Source: Sandaracinaceae bacterium (GTDB lineage Bacteria > Myxococcota_A > Polyangia > Polyangiales > Houyiibacteriaceae). Taken from it: a stretch of 64,000 nucleotides of DNA. Below the pieces are notes generated by a model. It searched no databases. It was not told the DNA's origin and saw nothing but the letters and a program-made list of their open reading frames with translations. Of this stretch, positions 10,679 to 20,355 are shown one piece after another. Position numbers and translations under genes: made by a program. The stretch spans positions 62,001 through 126,000 of the forward strand of contig JADJJE010000025.1 in the NCBI GenBank assembly GCA_016706685.1. Direction: 5' to 3'. Positions within the stretch are counted from its first letter, which is position 1, and each line of letters opens with the position of its first letter.

Positions 10679-11188
10679 GTGGCCGCCGCACGGATGGGAA
10701 TGACCACGGCCTCGCTGAACCAGCTCCACGCGGCTCTCGCGATCGAGGGGCTGGTGGACCTCGAGCATGAACGCGACGAGGACGTTGTCAGCGAGGGGTT
10801 CCTGAAGGACCTCCGGGGCGCGTTCAGGGCCACTCGCGACCGCATCTTTGCTGGCCACGAAGACTACTGCCGTCGCCTCCACCAAGCGGCGTCACTCGAG
10901 GTGGGCGTGGCCGTTGAGCCGCTACGCTGTGCCTCTGCGCGGGTCCTCGGGCAAGACATGGTCGCGCGGGGCTTCGACGCGATCACCCTCGAGCCCGTCA
11001 GCTTGTCGTACGAGGTGTGGCTCGACACCGGCAAGCCGATGAGCCTCAGGCGCGACTTCTGCGGCCTCGTGACCTACGCCCGCAATGAGCAGCAGCTCGC
11101 GTCGGTCGCGTTCGGCGGCCGAGCGCCCCACCAACTCGACCATGACAAGGCGCCCAACCTGCGGACACGCCTCATCGAAGTGGCCTGA
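10679..11188 (+). CDS. Hypothetical protein
   Basis: 169-codon frame from GTG 10679; ATG 10694 or ATG 10700 could be the true start. Not recognised. The product is mixed alpha/beta, without a signal peptide or membrane segment; the C-terminal half has strands around LEPVSLSYEVWLD and CGLVTYARNEQ. It follows the SBBP lipoprotein gene by 23 bases and converges with the serine hydrolase gene. Codon use is like its neighbours, so it is probably a real gene. Confidence 0.45.
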   Translation: MAAARMGMTTASLNQLHAALAIEGLVDLEHERDEDVVSEGFLKDLRGAFRATRDRIFAGHEDYCRRLHQAASLEVGVAVEPLRCASARVLGQDMVARGFDAITLEPVSLSYEVWLDTGKPMSLRRDFCGLVTYARNEQQLASVAFGGRAPHQLDHDKAPNLRTRLIEVA

Positions 11189-11232
11189 TGGTCGGAGCAA
11201 CGCGCTACCCGTGTGTCGCGCGCCCCAGCGCA

Positions 11233-12282
11233 TCAGGGCCGCAGCCCCGCCACGATGCGCTCCACCGTGATGTCCAGCACCGGGCTCGGCCCGGTGTCGG
11301 CCAGGATGGCGTCGCGCACCACTTCGGAGGCAGGCGCGATCACGCTGAAGTGGTCGCTCTCGGGGATGGCCAGGAAGCGTATGGGGGCGCTGCCGGCCTC
11401 GGCCTCCATCATGGGGTACACGTCGGTCCAGCCGCGTTGCACGCCCTCGATGACGAAGGTGGGCGTGCGGATGGAGGTCAGCCACATGATGGGGGCGCGC
11501 ACGAGGGCCTCGTCGCTCTCGTCTTCGGACGGGATGCACTCGGGGACCTCGTAGCCGCGGGCGTCGTGTGCGGCGCCAAAGGCGAAGATGGCGCGGAAGC
11601 GGTCGGTGCTGGCGGCGGTCAGGAGCGCCAGCGTGCCGCCCGTGCTGTGGCCGCCCAGGTAGATGCGATTGGGGTCCACGTCGGCGCGCGTGCGCAGGTA
11701 CTCGCCCGCGGCGATGATGTCGTCTACCTCGCCCACGAAGCACTCGGGCTGTCCCGGGTTGCCGTTGCGCCCGCGCAGGGAGGGCCGCATGAGCACGATG
11801 CCTGCGTGAAGGAACGTGGTGGCGCTCTGGTCGTTGGCGCGCGGTTCGGGTGTCCATGCGCCCCGGTCGATGCCCCAGTTGAACCCACCGGACACCCAGA
11901 TGATGGCGGGCTTGCGTGCGCTGGTTCCGGCGGGCGCGGGTGGCGTGACGTACGCCGCGTTGCGGCCGAGGGGGGCTGCGTAGTGGATCAGGTCGAAGAC
12001 GCCGGGGGGCGGGGGATCAGGGGGGTAGTCGTCGCCCTCCCCGACGTAGCGGGTTCGGAAGCCTGCCCGCAGGTCAGCGAGGGGGAAGTCAGCCGATGCT
12101 GAGCGCGGTGGTTCTGCGCGCGTTGGAGCCGGGTCTGGGGACGCCACCTCGGCTTCGGGTGCTCTCACGCACCCTTCCGCGCCCAGCACTCCGAGCACCA
12201 CATGGATGGCCAACACGAAGTTACCGTTTCGCCGCGACGCCAGCGTGGAACCCGCCGACGGTTGGCGGCGCTGCTCACTCAT
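11233..12282 (-). CDS. Alpha/beta-hydrolase lipoprotein (prolyl-oligopeptidase/dienelactone-hydrolase-like)
   Basis: Predicted exported serine hydrolase. The N-terminus has a hydrophobic stretch ending at GVLGAEGC, compatible with a lipobox, then a Pro-rich linker. The fold carries an oxyanion-hole region (IIWVSGGFNWG), the nucleophile elbow YLGGHSTGGTLAL with catalytic Ser, and a late His in PESDHFSVIAP. 349 aa. Its ATG lies 8 bases inside the end of the GmrSD gene, so it is the last gene of the leftward train. A surface esterase or peptidase in this position is unusual; whether it belongs to the same system or simply shares the transcript is open. Confidence 0.7.
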   Translation of the reverse strand: MSEQRRQPSAGSTLASRRNGNFVLAIHVVLGVLGAEGCVRAPEAEVASPDPAPTRAEPPRSASADFPLADLRAGFRTRYVGEGDDYPPDPPPPGVFDLIHYAAPLGRNAAYVTPPAPAGTSARKPAIIWVSGGFNWGIDRGAWTPEPRANDQSATTFLHAGIVLMRPSLRGRNGNPGQPECFVGEVDDIIAAGEYLRTRADVDPNRIYLGGHSTGGTLALLTAASTDRFRAIFAFGAAHDARGYEVPECIPSEDESDEALVRAPIMWLTSIRTPTFVIEGVQRGWTDVYPMMEAEAGSAPIRFLAIPESDHFSVIAPASEVVRDAILADTGPSPVLDITVERIVAGLRP

Positions 12283-14371
12283 CGCCCGCGCCTTCCATCT
12301 GTCGCTCGAAGGACTGCCGCACCAGGCCCATTACGTAGGGCAGCTCATCGAGCGTGGCGAGGGATACCTCCACGTCGCCGTTACCCCAGCGACCCACCTG
12401 GGTGACGTCCTTGCAGAGCTTCTTCGGGTCGTGGATGTCGGGGAAGGGCATGTTCAGCGACAGCCGCATCCGCTTGGCCTGGGGCACCACGTCCACGAAG
12501 TTGGTCTCTGCCTTGTATGCCACGTACAGCTTGAGGAACTCCTCGGTCACGCACGGATCCAGAGCGAGCACCTCCTTGCGGAACGCCTCGAAGACCTCAC
12601 GGAACTTTGGGTTCAAGAGGTGCGGGTGATCATCGATGGTGAACCCGGCGCTCTGCGTGGTGCTCGGCCGGTAGGCCGCCAACACGTCGGGCTCGAGCTT
12701 TGGCGCCCGCCATACCTCGAGCGCGGTCTTGGCGAGCCGGTCGGCTCTGGCCTTGATGGTCTCTTCGTTCCAGTCATCGAGCTGTCCGAGGCCGGTGTTC
12801 AGCTTGAGGGGGCTCTCCTTGAAGCCCATCTTCATGTCGCGCTTCTCGCGGAAGTGGCGATCGCTGTACTCCGAGTTGTAGGCCGTCAGGGTCAGGTTCC
12901 CCAGGGTGTGCAGCCAGGTCGTCTGCACCGTGTGGAAGTCGTCGCCGAGGGACTCCTTCCACGCCTCCGACAGCTCGGGGTTCTGCGGCAGGATGTGCTC
13001 GATCGTGTATTCATCGACGGGCACCCGCTCTTTGCGGCCATGGTTCTCGAGCCGGCGCAGCCAGTAGGTCCGTCTACTAAAGTGGTAGAGGTCGCGTAAT
13101 TTCACGGCGCGCTCGAACTCCTCGTCGGCCGGGAAGCGCCGGTACGAGGGCAGCAACAAGAGGTGCGCTTGGACGCTCTCCACGTAGCGGTCCTTCTTGA
13201 GTGCCTTAGTGAAGGTGCCGAACGTCTTGTTCATCGAGTTGGTCGGGATGTTGCAGACGCCGCGCCGGAACACGTAGGCCTCCACGAGCCGCACCACGTG
13301 CACGAGCTCCGCGGCCGTCAGGCGCGCGGCGTCGTAGTCGGCATACAGCTCGAGCAGGAAGGGATACGCCACGTCCACCTTCAGTTCGCGGAGATCTTGA
13401 AATGCCAGCTTCAGATCCGGATTGCCCTCTGCACCGAGCGCGATAGCGCAGAAGTAGCGGGCGAAGTCGCGGATCTCCTTCACGAGCGCTTCCACGCCAG
13501 CCTTCGCGGTCTTGGGTGCGGCCGCGTGCTTCTTGAACTCGGCGTAGACGTGCCGAACGTTCGGGATCTCGCCCGTCTTCACCGTCAGGTAGTGGCGCAT
13601 GAAGGCGTCGAAGTGCGTCCCGTAGGCCTCCTGCCCGAAGTCTACCTCCATGGGTCGCCAGTACTGTTCGTAGAGCCGGGTCTGCATGGCCGGCTCGAGC
13701 CGCATCAACACGAAGTTGCGAATCAGGTCGGCCTGGCTCAGCTCGAGACCTGTCGAGTTCATGCTCTCGAAGATCAGCTGTGGATTGTCCTGGTCGCGGC
13801 TGAGCGCCAGGTCCACCACCACCAGTTTGGCGAGGCCTCGACAGAGGGGTGCGACGTCGCCACATTCGGCGATGAGCTTCTCGAAGAGCGCGAAGTTCCG
13901 CGCGACCGCTCGGGACTGCTCCTTCGGGAGCTCGGTGCCTCCCACGATGGCGGTCAGGGTTGCCTTGTCGGCTTGCGAGAGCAGCAGCTTGAAGTGCCGC
14001 TCCCCGCTCTCTTCCGGGTTCAGCAGGTAGTAGTTTCGGAGCTTGCGGGCAGAGAACCCATCCACGGGCTCACCGTCCCCGAGGGCCTTCGCCAACGCTG
14101 CGATGAGCAGCGTCACCGTGGTGAGCCGCTGCTGGCCGTCGATGACGAGCAGCGGTGACTGGTGGCTGACTTGCGAGAGGCCCGCCTCGATGTAGACGAT
14201 CGATCCCACGAAGTGGACGCCAACGTGCTCGTCGGAGCCCGTCCGCAGCACGTCCTGCCAGAGCTGTTGGCACTCCTTCTCCGTCCAGGAATAGGTGCGC
14301 TGGTAGATCGGGATGACGAACTGAGGAGACTTCTTGAGGAAGTCGAGCAGCTTTGCTTCGGTGGCCTTCAT
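12275..14371 (-). CDS. GmrSD-type restriction protein (DUF262-DUF1524-DUF5655)
   Basis: Modification-dependent or nucleotide-dependent nuclease of the GmrSD family. Residues 1-90 carry the DUF262 hallmarks: VIPIYQRTYSWTEKECQQLW and VIDGQQRLTTVTLLI. Around residues 440-500 lies the DUF1524 HNH-like motif YTIEHILPQNPELS with TLGNLTLT downstream. The last 130 residues (NFVDVVPQAKRMRLSLNM, VGRWGNGDVEVSL, LPYVMGLVRQSFERQ) match DUF5655. 698 aa, full length. Its ATG overlaps the stop of the GIY-YIG gene (ATGA), and its own end overlaps the hydrolase start. The transposon now separates it from the rest of the operon, so it may depend on a promoter in or near the insertion. Confidence 0.88.
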   Translation of the reverse strand: MKATEAKLLDFLKKSPQFVIPIYQRTYSWTEKECQQLWQDVLRTGSDEHVGVHFVGSIVYIEAGLSQVSHQSPLLVIDGQQRLTTVTLLIAALAKALGDGEPVDGFSARKLRNYYLLNPEESGERHFKLLLSQADKATLTAIVGGTELPKEQSRAVARNFALFEKLIAECGDVAPLCRGLAKLVVVDLALSRDQDNPQLIFESMNSTGLELSQADLIRNFVLMRLEPAMQTRLYEQYWRPMEVDFGQEAYGTHFDAFMRHYLTVKTGEIPNVRHVYAEFKKHAAAPKTAKAGVEALVKEIRDFARYFCAIALGAEGNPDLKLAFQDLRELKVDVAYPFLLELYADYDAARLTAAELVHVVRLVEAYVFRRGVCNIPTNSMNKTFGTFTKALKKDRYVESVQAHLLLLPSYRRFPADEEFERAVKLRDLYHFSRRTYWLRRLENHGRKERVPVDEYTIEHILPQNPELSEAWKESLGDDFHTVQTTWLHTLGNLTLTAYNSEYSDRHFREKRDMKMGFKESPLKLNTGLGQLDDWNEETIKARADRLAKTALEVWRAPKLEPDVLAAYRPSTTQSAGFTIDDHPHLLNPKFREVFEAFRKEVLALDPCVTEEFLKLYVAYKAETNFVDVVPQAKRMRLSLNMPFPDIHDPKKLCKDVTQVGRWGNGDVEVSLATLDELPYVMGLVRQSFERQMEGAGDE

Positions 14372-14748
14372 GGGGAAACCTCTGTCTGAGCGAGCTTGTG
14401 GAAGTCCGCCGCAAAAGCAGCGCGGACCGTCTCAAAGAGCGCGGTATCGACTGGCTGGCGGCAGGCGACGGTGTTGATCACGTCGTAGCCGGCGGAGCGC
14501 AACGCGTCGGCGAGCGCCTTCTCGAGCGCCGCCACCACGTTTCGCCGTTCGCGGTGTTCATCCATCGTCGTGCCTTCCGCCAGGATGGGGCCGTGCGCGA
14601 CCAATCGGAGTGCGCAGCTCGCGGGTTCCACGTGCCGCTCGTTCAAGTGCCGCCGGATTGTGTTGCTGTTGGCGTTGAACCCAAAGTGCTGGCCCATCCG
14701 GTTGAACGGCGACTGCGCGTGTGGGGATGAGCTGTCGCCGGTGCGGCC
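14368..14748 (-). pseudogene. GIY-YIG nuclease, C-terminal half (split by transposon)
   Basis: The coding frame enters at the transposon boundary with GRTGDSSSPHAQSPFNRMGQ and runs to the stop that overlaps the GmrSD start. Joined to the N-terminal half at 21016-21196 through the shared ggcc it reads HYVGRTGDSSSP without a break, giving a 185-residue protein. The arginine of GRTG, the glutamate in ALEKALADAL and the asparagine in VINTVACRQP fit the usual GIY-YIG catalytic residues. A stand-alone start at ATG 14568 exists (67 codons) but would lack the catalytic core. Interrupted, so presumed inactive. Confidence 0.8.
14745..14748. repeat. Target-site duplication, left copy (ggcc)
   Basis: Four bases directly outside the left end of the transposon, identical to the four outside its right end (21016-21019). 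Removing the element and one copy restores the GIY-YIG frame exactly. Confidence 0.75.
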
Positions 14749-14899
14749 TGACCCCGAGCACGTAGTTCGAGGGCGGGGCCGGCCAGACGAGTCACGAATA
14801 GCGATGGGCGCATAAGAAACCCCCTCAGAAAACTCGCCACTATTGGCAGGCATCCGAGAGGGTCCATCTCCACAACCGCGTAGTCAGGGAGATGGTCGG

Positions 14900-15499
14900 A
14901 TGTCGCATGAAATTGAGCTGCTATTCAAGGTGCATGGGGTGTTGCTGGCGCTCGACGAGCGGGCGGCGGAGCGAGTACGAGTCTCGGGCTGTGCGCACTG
15001 CGGCGGCCGGCTCCATGTCTCGAACTACCCCCGCAAGGCACGCGGGCTGAGCGCCGAGGGCGAGACCGCCGGGGCCTACGAGAAGCGGCTGTCGCTGTGC
15101 TGTGGGCGGGATGGATGCCGCCACCGAGCGACGCCACCATCCGTGCGCTTCCTCGGTCGGAAGGTCTATGCGGCGCTCACCATCTTGCTCGTTAGCGCGA
15201 GCGGCGAAGCTGAGACGTGTGCCCCGCCGGTCATCGCCACGACCCCTGGCGCCCCATCGTGGGCGACTCGTCGGCGGTACCGCTTCTGGTGGGCGGTGGA
15301 GTTCTTTCAGACCCCGTGGTTCGTCGAGATGGCTGGGCGCTTCGCTGAGCCCGTCGTGGCCGTGGACGCACCGGCGTCACTGCTCGAGCGCTTCGTGGGT
15401 TCGTTGAGCGAGCGGATCACGGGGCTGCTGCGGCTGGTCTCGCCGCTGACCACGAGGTCGGTCGCGCCCGAAGCGTCACGAGTCGCGATGGGGATGTGA
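14900..15499 (+). CDS. Transposon-encoded zinc-ribbon protein
   Basis: 199 aa from ATG 14900, preceded by a purine-rich agggag. Seen: a CxxC pair in GCAHCGGRLH followed by NYPRKARG, and a second pair in SLCCGRDGCRHRATPPSVRFLGRKVY, consistent with a zinc-binding domain. It is the first gene of the transposon and lies 105 bases before the transposase. I take it as an accessory protein of this transposon family; its role in transposition is not known to me. Confidence 0.6.
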   Translation: MSHEIELLFKVHGVLLALDERAAERVRVSGCAHCGGRLHVSNYPRKARGLSAEGETAGAYEKRLSLCCGRDGCRHRATPPSVRFLGRKVYAALTILLVSASGEAETCAPPVIATTPGAPSWATRRRYRFWWAVEFFQTPWFVEMAGRFAEPVVAVDAPASLLERFVGSLSERITGLLRLVSPLTTRSVAPEASRVAMGM

Positions 15500-15604
15500 G
15501 CCGCGCAGAGGATGGCGATGTCCCCATGAAACAGGACTGATTATGGTCCTTCTCGTTGAGCCAGCGGTCATCACGCGGGCTCGTCCACGTAGGAGGTGCA
15601 GGTC

Positions 15605-17101
15605 ATGTCAGACAAGACGCACGCGTCATCGAGTGTGCGATGGGCTCGCTTTCGCTTTCAGGTGGTGGGCCCGCTCTTCGTGGAGCCCCCCGCCCCTGGC
15701 GCACTGGTGCAGGCGCTCGATGAGTTGGCGGCGCGCAGCTACGAGCACCCCACCAAGTCCGGCGTGCGCGTGCAGTTCTCGCGCTCGACCATCGAGCGCT
15801 GGTTCTATGCGGCACGCAACGCGACCGGTGACCCGGTGGGCAAGCTCGCGCGCAAGGTCCACGCGCACGCGGGGACCCACCCGGCGATGCCGGCGACGGT
15901 GGAGGAGGCGCTCACCAAGCAGCACCAGGCGCACTCGAGCTGGACCTACCAGCTGCACTACGACAACCTCGTGGCGCTCGCGAAGAAGCAGCCCGAACTG
16001 GGCGCGGTGCCGAGCGTGGCGACGGTGCGGCGCTTCATGAAGCGCCGTGGGCTCCTCAAGGTGCGCAAGCCGCGGCGTCGTCGTGGGGAGCCTGTGCAGG
16101 AGCCCGTGTTCGAGGCGCGCGAGCGGCGCAGCTTCGAGGTCGGCCATGTGCACGCGCTCTGGCACGCGGACTTCCATGTGGGCTCACGCCGCGTGGTCGA
16201 GCCGGACGGGACGTACTCCCAGGTCGTGCTGCTCGGCTTCCTCGATGACGCATCACGCATCGCGTGCCACCTGCAGTGGTACCGCGAGGAGAGCGCCGAG
16301 GCGTTCGTGCACGGGCTGCAGCAGGCTCTTCAGAAGCGCGGCATGCCGCGCGCGCTGCTCACCGACAATGGCCAGTCGATGCAAGCCCATGAGGTGGAAG
16401 AGGGGCTCGAGCGCCTCGGCATTGTCCATCCCACCACGCTCCCGTACTGCCCCGAGCAGAACGGCAAGCAGGAGTCCTTCTGGGGCCGCGTCGAGGGGCG
16501 CTTGATGCCCATGCTCGAAGGCAAGCGCGAGCTGACGCTCGCCTTTCTGAACCAGGCGACGCAGGCGTGGGTCGAACTCGAGTACCACCGCGAGGTGCAC
16601 AGCGAGCTCGGCATGACGCCGCTCGAGCGCATGCTGCAAGGACCATCCGCGAGACGCCCATCGTGGTCCAGCGACAAGCTACGCCGCGCCTTCCGCACCG
16701 AGGTGCAACGCACACAGCGGCGCAGTGACGGGACCATCACCGTCGCGGGCGTGCGCTTCGAGATTCCGTCTCGCTACCGCGTGCTGCTCCGTCCGGTCGT
16801 TCGCTACGCGCGCTGGGACCTGTCCACGGTGGATCTCGTCGACGAGCGCCACGGCACCCACCTCGCGACCCTGCTGCCGCTCGACAAGACCGCGAACGCC
16901 AGCGGCGCCCGCCGTGTCGTCGAGCCCGTCTCTCCGCCGGGGGTCGTCGACGACGCGTACGTCGGCGTCGCGCCGCTCCTCGACACGCTGATGGAGGACT
17001 ACGCCGCCACCGGCCTCCCGCCCGCCTATGTCCCGCTCGCCGAGTCCACCGACGAGCCGAAGCCCACCGACACCACCCCCGAAGAGACCCATGAATCCTA
17101 A
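15605..17101 (+). CDS. DDE (rve/integrase-core) transposase
   Basis: About 498 aa. ATG 15605 follows a strong aggaggt at 15591-15597. N-terminal helix-turn-helix region, then the integrase core with the catalytic triad: D in LWHADFHVG, D in LLTDNGQSM, and E in NGKQESFWGRVE. The C-terminal part (VAGVRFEIPSRY) is the beta-barrel found in Mu/TnsB/IS481-like enzymes. The stop overlaps the ATG of the downstream ATPase by about 11 bases, the usual transposase-ATPase coupling. Appears intact. Confidence 0.85.
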   Translation: MSDKTHASSSVRWARFRFQVVGPLFVEPPAPGALVQALDELAARSYEHPTKSGVRVQFSRSTIERWFYAARNATGDPVGKLARKVHAHAGTHPAMPATVEEALTKQHQAHSSWTYQLHYDNLVALAKKQPELGAVPSVATVRRFMKRRGLLKVRKPRRRRGEPVQEPVFEARERRSFEVGHVHALWHADFHVGSRRVVEPDGTYSQVVLLGFLDDASRIACHLQWYREESAEAFVHGLQQALQKRGMPRALLTDNGQSMQAHEVEEGLERLGIVHPTTLPYCPEQNGKQESFWGRVEGRLMPMLEGKRELTLAFLNQATQAWVELEYHREVHSELGMTPLERMLQGPSARRPSWSSDKLRRAFRTEVQRTQRRSDGTITVAGVRFEIPSRYRVLLRPVVRYARWDLSTVDLVDERHGTHLATLLPLDKTANASGARRVVEPVSPPGVVDDAYVGVAPLLDTLMEDYAATGLPPAYVPLAESTDEPKPTDTTPEETHES

Positions 17102-17850
17102 GCTCCAAGCCCTCTATGGCCTCAAGTTCCATCCCTTCCGCGCAGACATCCCCACCGACGCGCTCTTCGTCTCGCCGGCCGTCGATGCCTTCTGTCGGCG
17201 TGTCAATTCAGCCTGACAGATGGAGGATTCGCCATGGTCACCGGGAGACCCGGGCTCCGGGAAGTCCATCGCTCTGCGTGTCCTCGAAGAGCGGCTCCGC
17301 CGCCGCCAAGACCTCATCGTCGGCACCATCGAGCGCCCAATCGGACGCGCCTCCGACTTCTATCGCGAAACCGGCGACATCTTCGGGGTGAGCCTGCATG
17401 GTCACAACCGGTGGGCCGGATTCAAGACGCTGCGCGAGAAGTGGAGCGAGCACATCGCCACCACCCTCACTCGGCCCGTCCTGATCGTCGACGAGGCCCA
17501 GGAGATGATCTCCGGCGTCTTCACCGAGCTGCGTCTCTCCCGCCAGCAACCGCCGCGCGCCCTCCCTCCTCCTTGTCGCGTCTTCGCCGGCGATGGCCGC
17601 CTTCCTGTGACCCCTCCGCGCCCCCCCCCGCCTCCTCGGCTCCGGCTGCCGGCGGCGACTCAAACTCGAGCCCGCTGGTCGTGATGAACTCGCCGCCTGC
17701 CTTGACCACCTGCTCGACGCCGCCGGGGCGCCGCCCATGCCAGACAACACGGGGGTGCGCGCACCACGCCGAGCCGCCGCGGGACCACCGCCGGCTATCG
17801 CGTATCCCCCGACTAGCCTGAACACTGTCCGCCCCGCTGCGCATTCCGCG
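17091..17850 (+). pseudogene. TniB/TnsC/ExeA-like transposition ATPase, 5' part (frameshifted and split)
   Basis: Begins at ATG 17091 (MNPKLQALYGLKFHPFRADI), the classic start of ExeA/TniB-like ATPases. Walker A (GDPGSGKS) and Walker B (PVLIVDEAQEM) are both present but in frames that need correction at about 17207 and 17255; more breaks follow after 17530. Coding similarity continues to the left end of the IS21 element. The 3' end of the same gene lies at 20522-20631. Inactive as read, both by frameshifts and by insertion. Confidence 0.75.
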
Positions 17851-17908
17851 CATCGTGATCACCAAGATCGCCGCATCGTGATCACCGTGATCGGGCATCG
17901 TGATCACG
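17851..17908. repeat. IS21 left terminal repeats
   Basis: Three copies of CATCGTGATCAC with spacing of about 20 bases. They are inverted relative to the copies at the other end and form the transposase-binding repeats typical of the IS21 family. Confidence 0.75.
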
Positions 17909-17936
17909 TGTCGGAGCGGAGCGACGAGCAGAGTCG

Positions 17937-18680
17937 TCAGGAGTGGGCTTGAGCGTTCTCCTTTCGGCGAGAGGGCCCCTTCATGGAGACCTTGTGGGCG
18001 TTGTGCACGAGACGGTCGAGCACGGCGTCGGCGATGGTCGGGTGGGCGATGTAGTCGTGCCAGTTTTCGACCGGGAGCTGGCTGGTGACGATGGTGGATC
18101 GGCTGCCGTGGCGGTCCTCTAGGATCTCGAGGATGTCGCGCCGCTGCTGGTCGGTCATGGGCGCGAGACCCCAGTCGTCCAGGATCAGGACGTCGGTCTT
18201 CGCGAGGCGGGCAAGTAGCCGCACGTAGCTGCCATCGACGTGCGCGATGGCGAGCTCCTCAAAGAGCCTTGGCACACGTCGGTAGAGGACACGGAAGCCG
18301 AGGCGGCACGCGAGCTGGCCGAGCGCACACCCGAGGTAGCTCTTGCCGACGCCGGTCATTCCGGTGATGAGCACGTTCTGGCGCTCGGCGATCCAGCGCC
18401 CGGTCCCGAGCTGCCGTAGCTGCGCCTTGTCGAGCTGTCGACGTGGCGCGTAGTCCACATCCTCCATGCATGCGTTCGGGATCCTGAGCTTGGCTTCGCG
18501 CATGAGCTTGGCGAGGCGTGTGTTCTCGCGAGAGAGCGCCTCTGCTTCGACCAGCAGCGCGAGCCGCTCGTCGAAGGGAAGCTCGCCCATGGAGGGGTCG
18601 GTGCGCTGCAAGATCCACGCGGTGGTCATCGCGTAGAGCTTCAGCGCTCGGAGTTTCTCGATCGTGGGTTCGGTCATCAT
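17937..18680 (-). CDS. istB: IS21 helper ATPase IstB
   Basis: 247 aa AAA+ ATPase, a DnaC/DnaA relative that directs IstA to target DNA. Seen: Walker A ITGMTGVGKSYLGCALG, Walker B DVLILDDWGLAP, and sensor region STIVTSQLPVENWH. ATG ATG at 18680 is the start; istA ends 22 bases upstream. Full length and without frameshift, so the IS may still be active. Confidence 0.92.
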   Translation of the reverse strand: MMTEPTIEKLRALKLYAMTTAWILQRTDPSMGELPFDERLALLVEAEALSRENTRLAKLMREAKLRIPNACMEDVDYAPRRQLDKAQLRQLGTGRWIAERQNVLITGMTGVGKSYLGCALGQLACRLGFRVLYRRVPRLFEELAIAHVDGSYVRLLARLAKTDVLILDDWGLAPMTDQQRRDILEILEDRHGSRSTIVTSQLPVENWHDYIAHPTIADAVLDRLVHNAHKVSMKGPSRRKENAQAHS

Positions 18681-18702
18681 GGCTTGTTTCAGGTCCTCGT
18701 TC

Positions 18703-20250
18703 TCAGTTCAGGTAGTAGTCCCGACCGCGCACGTTCGCGTGGTCGATGGGGGTCTCGGTGTCGCCTGCGAGGTCGTCGATCGCGACCGCGTCGAGGCCAT
18801 GTCGGAGCACCGACTCGACGCTCCGATACGAGCGCACGCCGACGCGCATACAGCGCGCGCACGCGGCCTCCACGCGGGCGTCGTCGTACTTCTTCGCGAG
18901 CCGCAAGATCCCGAGGCAAGAGCGAAAGCCCTGCTCGGGGTGTGGTCGGTCGGCCAGGATCGCGGCGCAGAGCGCGTTGGTCTCGGGACCGAGCTTGGAT
19001 GCCCACGACAAGATCCTTGATGGGGTCCACTCCGCGTGTGCGCGGTGCGCGCTCGGCATGTGGTCGGGGATCGTCGACACGCGCTTGCTGCCGTTGCGCG
19101 CATGGGCTGCGATGCGCCGGTTCCCGAGCAGCACTTCCACGGCCGTCGGCGTGGCGCGGACCCACACCTCCTCGCCCACATGGCGGTACGGCACGGAGTA
19201 CAGGCGCCCGTCGAACTCCACGTGGTAGTCGATGTTCACCTTGGCCATCCTCCACTCGGTGATCTCGAAGAGGTCTTGCGGAAGCGGGAGCAGCGTCGCC
19301 CGCTCATGCTGCTCGAACATCTCGAGGCGGCTCTTCCCGTACGTGCGCATGCGCCTGCGATTCAGGTCGTCGACGCACTCGCGGATGGCGGCGTTGAGCT
19401 CGGTGAGCGAATGGAAGACGCGGTTGCGCAAGCGGCCGAGGACCCATCGCTGAACGATGCGCACGGCGCCCTCGACCTTCGCCTTGTCGCGTGGCTTTCG
19501 AGCCCGCGCAGGCAGGATGACGGTGCCGTAATGCTCGGCCATGTGTTGATAGCTGCGCTGGATCGTGGGCTCGTAGATGCATGCCCGCGTGACGCCGCTC
19601 TTCAGGTTGTCCGGCACCACGGCGCGGGCGACGCCTTCAAAGAACGCGAACGCCCGCACGTGCGACCCGACGAAGTCGCGCACGCGCTGCGTGTGCGTGG
19701 CCTCCGCGAATGAGTAGTTGGAGGCGCCGAGCACGGCCACGAACAACTCGACTTCGCGCACCTCGCCCGTCGCTCGATCGACAAGCTGCGGCCTCTTGCC
19801 CGAGTAGTCGACGAACATCTTGTCGCCGGCGACGTGGTGCTGCCGCATGGACAGCTGTCGACGCTTCAGGAAGGCGCGATAGCGCTCGCAGAACGCCGTG
19901 TACTGGAGCCCGCCCGGGTGCTGAACCAGGTACTCCTGGTGGAGCAGATCCAGCGTCACGCCCGGCCTCACGCGCTCTCGATGGATCCACGCGCAGTCCG
20001 GCTCGACTCGTGGGAACGCCGCCCCAGATCCGTCGTCCGCGTACAGGCGCACCTCGAGGTCAGCCTCGTCGAGCGCGACGACCTCCGCGTAGGTGTTGAG
20101 CCCCGCCGATCTCGCGCGCCGCACCACGTTCACCACCGACGCCGGGCTCACGCGTGCGCTCTTGGCCGTTTGGCGGTTCGAGAGCCCCAGCTCCCACTTC
20201 GCCCGCAGAATCTCTTTTACGTTTCGCATGACCAGTCGCTCAGTCGCCAT
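18703..20250 (-). CDS. istA: IS21 transposase IstA
   Basis: 515 aa from ATG 20250, which follows a strong aaggagg; the open frame extends upstream to 20400 only through terminal-repeat sequence. N-terminal helix-turn-helix (LSNRQTAKSARVSPASVVNVV), then the rve core with D in MFVDYSGKRPQL, D in VVPDNLKSGV and E in DKAKVEGAVRIV, and the C-terminal beta-barrel (VNIDYHVEFDGRLYSVPYRH). Intact. Co-transcribed with istB. Confidence 0.92.
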   Translation of the reverse strand: MATERLVMRNVKEILRAKWELGLSNRQTAKSARVSPASVVNVVRRARSAGLNTYAEVVALDEADLEVRLYADDGSGAAFPRVEPDCAWIHRERVRPGVTLDLLHQEYLVQHPGGLQYTAFCERYRAFLKRRQLSMRQHHVAGDKMFVDYSGKRPQLVDRATGEVREVELFVAVLGASNYSFAEATHTQRVRDFVGSHVRAFAFFEGVARAVVPDNLKSGVTRACIYEPTIQRSYQHMAEHYGTVILPARARKPRDKAKVEGAVRIVQRWVLGRLRNRVFHSLTELNAAIRECVDDLNRRRMRTYGKSRLEMFEQHERATLLPLPQDLFEITEWRMAKVNIDYHVEFDGRLYSVPYRHVGEEVWVRATPTAVEVLLGNRRIAAHARNGSKRVSTIPDHMPSAHRAHAEWTPSRILSWASKLGPETNALCAAILADRPHPEQGFRSCLGILRLAKKYDDARVEAACARCMRVGVRSYRSVESVLRHGLDAVAIDDLAGDTETPIDHANVRGRDYYLN

Positions 20251-20355
20251 CTCGGCCTCCTTCGAGGCCAGTGACTCCCTGCTCGACCTGACGTCGCTCG
20301 ACTGCCTCGGCGCCGAGGATGATCCTCGCTCGCCGGCCAGCACCCCGCCGTGACC

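Noticed and set aside
14568..14853. Upstream extension of the 14368 frame as an independent 161-aa protein
   Set aside because: The part beyond 14748 is transposon sequence; the real upstream half is at 21016-21196.
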